NCBI GenBank assembly: GCA_900551615.1
Contig: URWN01000042.1
Location: 1-12,163, forward strand
Reading direction: 5' to 3'
DNA from: an uncultured Clostridium sp.
GTDB taxonomy: Bacteria; Bacillota; Clostridia; TANB77; CAG-508
Length of the DNA stretch: 12,163 nucleotides
Below the pieces are notes generated by a model that worked only from the letters and a program-made list of their open reading frames with translations, had not been told where the DNA came from and made no database searches. Shown here in pieces: positions 7,144 to 12,163 of the stretch; position 1 is the stretch's first letter, and each line of letters opens with the position of its first letter. Both the position numbers and the translations under genes were made by a program.

Positions 7144-8955
7144 ATGAGTAAAAGACAAGATCATATAAGAAACTTTAGTATAATAGCACATATAGACCAT
7201 GGAAAATCAACACTAGCAGACAGAATGATAGAAATGACAGGAGTACTTTCAAAAAGAGAAATGGAAAGTCAAGTATTAGACAACATGGAAATAGAAAAAG
7301 AAAGAGGAATCACAATAAAATCACAAGCGGTAAGAATGATATACAAAGCTAAAAATGGTGAAGAATACGAATTTAATTTAATAGATACCCCAGGACATGT
7401 AGACTTCAACTATGAAGTATCAAGAAGCTTAGCAGCATGTGATGGCGCAATATTAGTAGTAGATTCTAGCCAAGGTGTTGAGGCACAAACTTTAGCAAAT
7501 GTATATCTAGCAATAGACAATAATCTAGAAATATTGCCAGTAATAAATAAAATAGATTTACCAAATGCAAGACCAGATGAAGTAAAAAAAGAAATTGAAG
7601 ATATAATAGGAATCCCTGCAGAAGACGCACCATGTATATCAGCAAAATCAGGATTAAATGTGGAAGAAGTTCTAGAAAGAATTGTAACATACCTGCCAGC
7701 ACCAAAAGGTGATGAAAATGCAAAAACAACTTGTTTGATATTTGACTCATATTATGATAACTACAAAGGTGCAGTAGCGTATGTAAGAGTAATGGATGGA
7801 AAAGTCAAAGCAGGTGATGAAATAAGATTAATGGCAACAAACAAAGTATATACAGTAGCAGAAGTTGGATATTTTATTCCAGGTTCATATATGCCATCAA
7901 AAGAAATAAAAGCAGGAGAAGTTGGATACATTGCAGCAAGTATAAAAAGTTTGTCAGACATACATGTAGGAGATACCGTAACTTTGAACAATAATCCAGC
8001 AGACAAGCCATTAAAAGGATACAAAAAAGTAACGCCAATGGTTTATTGTGGACTATACCCAATAGATGGAAGTGAATACGAAAACTTAAAAGTCGCATTA
8101 GAAAAACTTCAACTAAATGATGCAGCACTAGAATATGAACCAGAAACATCAGCAGCATTAGGATTCGGATTTAGATGTGGATTTTTAGGATTGCTTCATC
8201 TAGAAATAATTGAAGAAAGATTAGATAGAGAATTTGATTTAGGACTAATCACAACAGCACCATCAGTTATATACAAAGTCCATAAAACAACAGGAGAAGT
8301 AGAAGAAATATATAATCCAACAGAATTACCAACACCACAAGAAATATCATATATAGAAGAACCATTTGTAACAGCAAACATATTAACACCAAAAGAATAT
8401 GTAGGAAACATCATGGAAATATGCCAAAATAGACGTGGGGTTTATATAGACATGAAATACCTTGACGAAAACAGAGTAACACTAGTATATGAAATGCCAT
8501 TAAATGAAATAATATACGACTTTTTTGATAATCTAAAATCAAAAACAAAAGGATATGCATCATTTGACTATGAGTTTAAAGAATATAGAAAATCAAATCT
8601 AGTAAAATTAGACATCCATATAAATGGAGAACCAGTTGATGCACTTTCATTTATAGTACACAAAGACAGTGCATATACAAGAGGAAAGAAAATGGTAGAA
8701 AAATTAAAAACAGTTATACCAAGAAAATTATTTACAATACCAATCCAAGCAGTAATTGGAGGACAAATAATAGCAAGAGAAACAATATCTGCAATGAGAA
8801 AAGATGTGCTTGCTAAATGCTATGGTGGAGATGTTAGTAGAAAGAAGAAACTTCTTGAAAAACAAAAAAGAGGTAAGAAAAAAATGCGTGAAATTGGTAA
8901 TGTAGAAGTACCACAAGAAGCATTTTTATCAGTACTAAAATTAGATGATGAATAA
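7144..8955 (+). CDS. lepA: Elongation factor 4 (LepA), ribosome-associated GTPase
   Basis: A 603-residue translation GTPase, full length for the family (about 600). EF4 binds the ribosome and has been linked to back-translocation and to 30S assembly; it is conserved but usually not essential. Visible marks: G1 AHIDHGKST (15-23), the ERGITIKSQ switch I segment, G3 DTPGH (81-85), G4 NKID (135-138) and a SAKSG G5-like motif. EF-G-like domains II, III and V follow, and then the LepA-specific C-terminal domain with KKKLLEKQKRGKKKMREIG near the end. It has GTPase residues as expected, including the switch-II His85. The ATG follows AAGGAGG by 4 nt. It is transcribed behind its own promoter and a repeat-containing leader, and ends in a repeat-derived terminator, so it looks monocistronic. 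Confidence 0.97.
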   Translation: MSKRQDHIRNFSIIAHIDHGKSTLADRMIEMTGVLSKREMESQVLDNMEIEKERGITIKSQAVRMIYKAKNGEEYEFNLIDTPGHVDFNYEVSRSLAACDGAILVVDSSQGVEAQTLANVYLAIDNNLEILPVINKIDLPNARPDEVKKEIEDIIGIPAEDAPCISAKSGLNVEEVLERIVTYLPAPKGDENAKTTCLIFDSYYDNYKGAVAYVRVMDGKVKAGDEIRLMATNKVYTVAEVGYFIPGSYMPSKEIKAGEVGYIAASIKSLSDIHVGDTVTLNNNPADKPLKGYKKVTPMVYCGLYPIDGSEYENLKVALEKLQLNDAALEYEPETSAALGFGFRCGFLGLLHLEIIEERLDREFDLGLITTAPSVIYKVHKTTGEVEEIYNPTELPTPQEISYIEEPFVTANILTPKEYVGNIMEICQNRRGVYIDMKYLDENRVTLVYEMPLNEIIYDFFDNLKSKTKGYASFDYEFKEYRKSNLVKLDIHINGEPVDALSFIVHKDSAYTRGKKMVEKLKTVIPRKLFTIPIQAVIGGQIIARETISAMRKDVLAKCYGGDVSRKKKLLEKQKRGKKKMREIGNVEVPQEAFLSVLKLDDE

Positions 8956-8960
8956 TGACC

Positions 8961-8999
8961 AAAGTGTCCAAAAGGGACGGTTCTTTTTGGACACTTTTT
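8961..8999 (+). terminator. lepA terminator made from repeat copy C (29-nt repeat at 8965-8993)
   Basis: The repeat at 8965-8993 is identical to copy B at 5818-5846. Here flanking AAAG and CTTT lengthen the stem to 13 bp (AAAGTGTCCAAAA with TTTTGGACACTTT), and a run of five T ends the structure. This gives a convincing Rho-independent terminator starting 5 nt after the lepA stop. The loop carries GGGACGGTTC, whose GGAC can alternatively pair with the left-arm GTCC, a competing fold. Confidence 0.8.
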
Positions 9000-9041
9000 G
9001 AAAAATTTGGAGAAATAATATAAAAAGTAGAGAGGTAGAAA

Positions 9042-9863
9042 ATGAAAAATAACTATAATCAAAAAAACAATAAAAAAATTAAAAAAGAAAATTATGAAAA
9101 TAAAGAAGAAAAAAATTATGATGATCAAGTAGAAGGAAGAAATTCAGTATTAGAATTATTAGAAAGCGGAAAAGATATTAACAAAATATTTATAGCAAAA
9201 GGAGAAAGACATGGTTCTATAAATAAAATAATAGCAATAGCAAAAGAAAAAGGAATAATAATAGTAGAAAAAGACAAAAGACAAATGGATGAAATGGCAC
9301 AAAACCAAAATTATCAAGGGGTCATTGCTATAGTTCCACCTTTTGAATACTGTGAAATAGAAGACATAATAGATTATGCAAAAGAAAAAAATGAGGATCC
9401 ATTTGTGTTAATACTAGATGGAATAGAAGATCCACACAATCTAGGTTCAATAATAAGAACCGCAGAAACAGCTGGAGTTCATGGTGTTATAATATCAAAA
9501 AGAAGAGCGGCTGCAGTAAATAGCACAGTAAATAAAACATCAGCAGGAGCAGTAGAACACATGCATATAGCAAGGGTTACAAACATATCAGATGCAATCC
9601 AAAAATTAAAAGATGCAGGATTATGGATATGTGGAACAGACATAAACACAGAAAAATACTATTATGATCAAGATTTAACAGGACCGTTAGGAATAGTTAT
9701 AGGTAATGAAGGAAGCGGAATGAGTGACAAAGTAAGAAAAAATTGTGATTTTTTAGTAAAGATTCCAATGAAAGGAAAAGTAACATCATTAAATGCCTCT
9801 GTATCAACAGGAATAGTAATATATGAAGCAGTAGAACAAAAATTAAGAAAAACTATTGATTAA
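9042..9863 (+). CDS. rlmB: TrmH/SpoU-family rRNA 2'-O-methyltransferase, RlmB type
   Basis: A 273-residue SPOUT methyltransferase that uses S-adenosylmethionine to methylate a ribose 2'-OH; RlmB acts on a guanosine in domain V of 23S rRNA. The first about 27 residues are a Lys/Asn/Glu-rich tail. Next comes an L30e-like substrate-binding domain (VEGRNSVLELLES, then about 30-105) and the trefoil-knot catalytic domain. All three SpoU motifs are present: motif 1 DGIEDPHNLGSIIRTAE (N133, R139), motif 2 IVIGNEGSGM (E223) and motif 3 IPMKGKVTSLNASVSTGI (N251). The start at 9042 follows AGAGGT by 5 nt. Length and motif spacing fit RlmB; other TrmH-family members (for example YsgA-like) cannot be excluded, so the exact target is inferred. 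It sits 86 nt after lepA, behind that gene's terminator, and no good promoter is visible in the gap. Confidence 0.9.
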   Translation: MKNNYNQKNNKKIKKENYENKEEKNYDDQVEGRNSVLELLESGKDINKIFIAKGERHGSINKIIAIAKEKGIIIVEKDKRQMDEMAQNQNYQGVIAIVPPFEYCEIEDIIDYAKEKNEDPFVLILDGIEDPHNLGSIIRTAETAGVHGVIISKRRAAAVNSTVNKTSAGAVEHMHIARVTNISDAIQKLKDAGLWICGTDINTEKYYYDQDLTGPLGIVIGNEGSGMSDKVRKNCDFLVKIPMKGKVTSLNASVSTGIVIYEAVEQKLRKTID

Positions 9864-9884
9864 AAAAACAAAAAACTATATAAT
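9856..9884 (+). promoter_or_regulatory. Promoter for the exported 619-aa protein
   Basis: -35 TTGATT (9856-9861) overlaps the last codons and stop of rlmB, then an exact 17-bp spacer and a perfect -10 TATAAT (9879-9884). The start would be near 9891, about 30 nt before the ATG at 9923. No terminator separates rlmB from this gene, so read-through is also possible. Confidence 0.6.
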
Positions 9885-9922
9885 TAAAATGTACTTAAGA
9901 TTAATATATAGGAGGAAAAATT

Positions 9923-11782
9923 ATGATGGCAAGAAAAAAACGAATAGCAATTTTAGTGGTATCAATTGTTTTAGTAATATTAGCTATAGTAGGAACAATA
10001 ATATTTTTATATTTAAAAACAGATGCTTTTAAATCAAATGAAACACTATTTGCAAAATATTTCATGCAAAGCTTTAATGCAATAGACACAATAAAAAATG
10101 ATGACTTATTAGGAATAGAAGATACATTAAATACAAATAAATATACATCAGAATTAAAAGGAAAAATAGAATATACTAAAAATGTAGAAACAAACAATGA
10201 AGACAAAAATAGCTCAATTAATCAAGTAGGGTTAAATGTAAAAAGCAATACAGATAAATCAAATGATTATGACTATAAAAATATAACAATAGGGTCAGAT
10301 AATGAAAATTATATAGGCTTAGAATATTTGAAAAATCAAAATAATTATGGAATAAAGTTAAAAAATATAAATCAATATGCATCAAATAATGATGAAGAAA
10401 ATAAATTACTAACAGAACTTGGATTAGGAAAACTAAAAGTGCTAATTTCTGATATAGATATTAACTCAATATGTAATTTTAGTGAAAAAGAAAAACAAAA
10501 TTTAATAGATACATATACAAAAATAGTAACATCAAATGTGTCAAAAGATAAGTTTTACAGGCAAAGAGGTACATTAATTACTGTTAATAATCAAGATGTT
10601 AATACAAATGCATATTATATAAAAATGACTGTTGAAGAATACAATAATTTATATATAAAAATCTTGGAACAGTTAAAAACTGATGAAATTATATTATCAA
10701 GAATAGATACAATTGAAAAAACAATAAAAGAAAATTATCCAGATTACACATCAGAAGACAAATTAAGAAATAAATTCATAAACAATATAGAAGACAAAAT
10801 AAAAGATATTCAAAACAATAATATTGGAAGTGACGAAGTAAAAATCACAGTATATGAAAGCAAGGGAACAACAGTAAGATTTGCCATAGAAAAAACAACA
10901 GAAAAAATATTATTCGACTTATATGGAGGGACATCAATAAAGTTAGACATATCAAAGATAGGATATGAGACAACAGAAAAAACATTTACAATAGAAAAAA
11001 CAGCAGGAAGTAATGAACAAAAAACGTTAATAGAATATGAAAATAAGAAAAATGATGAAATATTAAATAACTTTAAATTAGAATATAATCAAACTTTAGA
11101 AAATAATAAAATAGCTAAAAATGCAGAAATAACAATAGCAAAAGATAAATATAAAGGAATATTTGATTTAGAAGATAATATAAAAATAGTTGATAATTTT
11201 GAAAATCAAATAGCATTAGAAAATAATGTTGAACTAAATAAATTACAGGATGAACAAAAAAATATTATAATGAATATACTTAAAACCAATACACAGAATC
11301 AATTAGACAGTCTATATGCAGTAGCATCATTAAATGACTATGAAAGTATGCTACAAAATTTAGGAGTTATGCGTAAAAAATCAATACAAATTTCTAGTAC
11401 GGGTGAAGTCACAGAATTAGAAAGAACGAGATTTAATTCACAATTTGAATTTTTTGCAAGTAGTGATTTAACTTCAGATAATATAAAAGAACTATTAAAC
11501 ACAACAAAAGATAATTTTGAAGATATGAAAGTTTTATTAAAAACTGGAGAAGTACAAGACTTAGATATGGAAAAATTAAAATCAAGTGAAGATTCAAACG
11601 AATATAAGAAAAGTATAGCAGAAATACTATTTTATATAAAAAGAAATTCCAATAATGAACAAAAAGCAGAAAATACACTCGAATATTTAAAAAATAATAA
11701 TGATAAGTATACAGTTTCTATAGAATATGATAATGATAGATTGGTAAAAATAATAAGAGCAAAAATTCAAGAACAAAATTAA
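9923..11782 (+). CDS. Unrecognised single-pass exported protein (619 aa)
   Basis: I do not recognise this family. Residues 4-7 (RKKR) precede one hydrophobic helix (about 8-31), with no lipobox Cys and no other membrane segment. This reads as a signal anchor with about 590 residues outside the cell. The exterior is rich in Asn, Lys, Glu, Ile and Tyr, nearly Cys-free, and alternates strand-like blocks (about 80-160 and 305-360, including VKITVY, VRFAIEKTTEK and LFDLYGG) with helical, charged stretches (about 250-300, 365-460, 520-600). This suggests a beta-sandwich or LolA-like body with helical inserts, but that is inference. AGGAGG (9910-9915) lies 7 nt before the first of two adjacent ATGs; either could start it. 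It has its own promoter and terminator. Its codons (TTA, AAT, GAT) are more AT-rich than those of lepA and polC, fitting lower expression. Confidence 0.8.
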   Translation: MMARKKRIAILVVSIVLVILAIVGTIIFLYLKTDAFKSNETLFAKYFMQSFNAIDTIKNDDLLGIEDTLNTNKYTSELKGKIEYTKNVETNNEDKNSSINQVGLNVKSNTDKSNDYDYKNITIGSDNENYIGLEYLKNQNNYGIKLKNINQYASNNDEENKLLTELGLGKLKVLISDIDINSICNFSEKEKQNLIDTYTKIVTSNVSKDKFYRQRGTLITVNNQDVNTNAYYIKMTVEEYNNLYIKILEQLKTDEIILSRIDTIEKTIKENYPDYTSEDKLRNKFINNIEDKIKDIQNNNIGSDEVKITVYESKGTTVRFAIEKTTEKILFDLYGGTSIKLDISKIGYETTEKTFTIEKTAGSNEQKTLIEYENKKNDEILNNFKLEYNQTLENNKIAKNAEITIAKDKYKGIFDLEDNIKIVDNFENQIALENNVELNKLQDEQKNIIMNILKTNTQNQLDSLYAVASLNDYESMLQNLGVMRKKSIQISSTGEVTELERTRFNSQFEFFASSDLTSDNIKELLNTTKDNFEDMKVLLKTGEVQDLDMEKLKSSEDSNEYKKSIAEILFYIKRNSNNEQKAENTLEYLKNNNDKYTVSIEYDNDRLVKIIRAKIQEQN

Positions 11783-11784
11783 TA

Positions 11785-11821
11785 AAAAAACCTCAAATGT
11801 AAAAAAATTTTGAGGTTTTTT
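11785..11821 (+). terminator. Rho-independent terminator after the 619-aa protein gene
   Basis: A 13-bp perfect stem: AAAAAACCTCAAA (11785-11797) with TTTGAGGTTTTTT (11809-11821), 11-nt loop, ending in six T. It starts 3 nt after the stop codon. The A-run on the left makes it likely to work in both directions. Confidence 0.9.
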
Positions 11822-11918
11822 GAAATTTGTTATTAGATTGAATCATAATATTTGCTTGATATATCAATATAAAACAGCATTTACCAAAAAATACCAATAA
11901 AAAAAGACAAAAAAGGTA

Positions 11919-11947
11919 TTGACTTTAATAAAAAATGGTGATAATAT
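11919..11947 (+). promoter_or_regulatory. Promoter P1 of the putative rRNA operon
   Basis: -35 TTGACT (11919-11924, 5 of 6... last base differs), 17-bp spacer, extended -10 TG-A-TAATAT (11939-11947). Start near 11954. It points toward the right edge, like P2. Confidence 0.55.
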
Positions 11948-11956
11948 AGTGTCTAG

Positions 11957-11979
11957 TTCACAAGTTTTAAACAAGTGAA
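11957..11979. promoter_or_regulatory. 23-bp dyad at the P1 start site, possible operator
   Basis: TTCAC (11957-11961) and GTGAA (11975-11979) flank GTTT and AAAC around a single central base (11968), with AA on both sides breaking the symmetry. The central spacing is too tight for an RNA hairpin, so a DNA-binding dimer fits better than an RNA structure. It lies a few bases downstream of the expected start. Confidence 0.4.
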
Positions 11980-12039
11980 TTAAATAAAAAATGTGGATTT
12001 TTTCAATGCCAATTTAATATATTTTTTGAAAATAAAAAA

Positions 12040-12105
12040 ACATAAAAAAGTTTTTTAAAAAAATTTTGAAAAAGTGTTGACAAAGAAAAAAACATATTGT
12101 ATAAT
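12040..12105 (+). promoter_or_regulatory. Promoter P2: consensus sigma-A promoter with UP-like A/T tracts
   Basis: Perfect -35 TTGACA (12077-12082), exact 17-bp spacer and perfect -10 TATAAT (12100-12105). Upstream (about 12040-12076) alternating A- and T-tracts resemble an UP element that binds the RNA polymerase alpha C-terminal domains. A full consensus match of this kind is typical of rRNA promoters. Start expected near 12112-12113. Confidence 0.85.
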
Positions 12106-12112
12106 ACAAATC

Positions 12113-12163
12113 GTTCACCGCGAGGGAGAACAAAAAGTACATTGAAAAGTAAACAGTAAATCC
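12113..12163 (+). ncRNA. Leader of a probable rRNA operon (partial)
   Basis: The predicted transcript begins with a hairpin: GTTC (12113-12116) pairs with GAAC (12128-12131), and CC with GG around a GCGA tetraloop of the GNRA class (12120-12123). It continues with GTACATTGAAAAGTAAACAG (12138-12157), which resembles the boxA-type antitermination leader found just before 16S in Clostridia and Bacilli. No mature rRNA sequence lies in the window, so the rRNA identity is inferred from promoter and leader. Confidence 0.55.

Larger units (their letters stand above)
11822..12163. other. Gene-free stretch: tandem promoters and rRNA-type leader
   Basis: No protein gene is visible. It holds a 12-bp perfect palindrome TTGATATATCAA (11856-11867), promoter P1 with a dyad at its start site, a long A/T-tract region, and a consensus promoter P2 with a structured leader. 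Tandem promoters ending in a consensus one with upstream A/T tracts are typical of rRNA operons in low-GC Gram-positives, so a 16S gene probably starts shortly after the window. Confidence 0.6.

Noticed and set aside
8998..9024. Promoter for rlmB (TTGAAA ... TATAAA)
   Set aside because: Spacing is only 12-15 bp and it overlaps the lepA terminator tail.

Overview
The window is strongly AT-rich, with A/T-ending codons, AGA arginine codons, strong AGGAGG-type ribosome binding sites and a Gram-positive PolC-type replicase. This points to a low-GC Bacillota, most likely an uncultured or gut-type member of the Clostridia. I cannot place it to genus. All genes lie on the + strand.

Layout, left to right. 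(1) The 3' end of a LamG/concanavalin-like surface protein and its terminator (2-820). (2) A promoter, a 29-nt quasi-palindromic repeat and polC (833-5813), then an inverted copy of the repeat five bases after the polC stop. (3) A small DUF1294 membrane protein and a terminator (5908-6272). (4) A roughly 350-bp gene-free stretch with a dense cluster of DnaA boxes, an AT-rich tract and short direct repeats (6273-6620), then a single-domain rhodanese (6621-6965). (5) A promoter, an interrupted and diverged repeat copy with a GC-rich insert, and lepA (7003-8955), closed by a repeat copy that forms a terminator. (6) A TrmH/SpoU-family RNA methyltransferase, probably RlmB (9042-9863). (7) A large single-pass exported protein of unknown function with its own promoter and terminator (9856-11821). 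(8) A gene-free stretch ending in a consensus promoter with an A/T-tract UP-like element. Its leader looks like that of a ribosomal RNA operon, and the rRNA itself would lie beyond the window (11822-12163).

The genes are mainly housekeeping: chromosome replication (PolC), translation (LepA), 23S rRNA modification (RlmB-like) and probably an rRNA operon next door. They do not form one operon; most sit behind their own promoter or terminator.

The most interesting signals are non-coding. A 29-nt element is present in two identical copies, one 28/29 inverted copy and one interrupted copy. It brackets polC and lepA, with inverted copies touching the Shine-Dalgarno upstream and the 3' end downstream. 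A cluster of at least four TTATNCACA boxes sits beside an AT-rich tract away from any visible dnaA. Within PolC, the OB-fold domain appears to be duplicated. I found no clear defence system, CRISPR array, tRNA or transposase gene.
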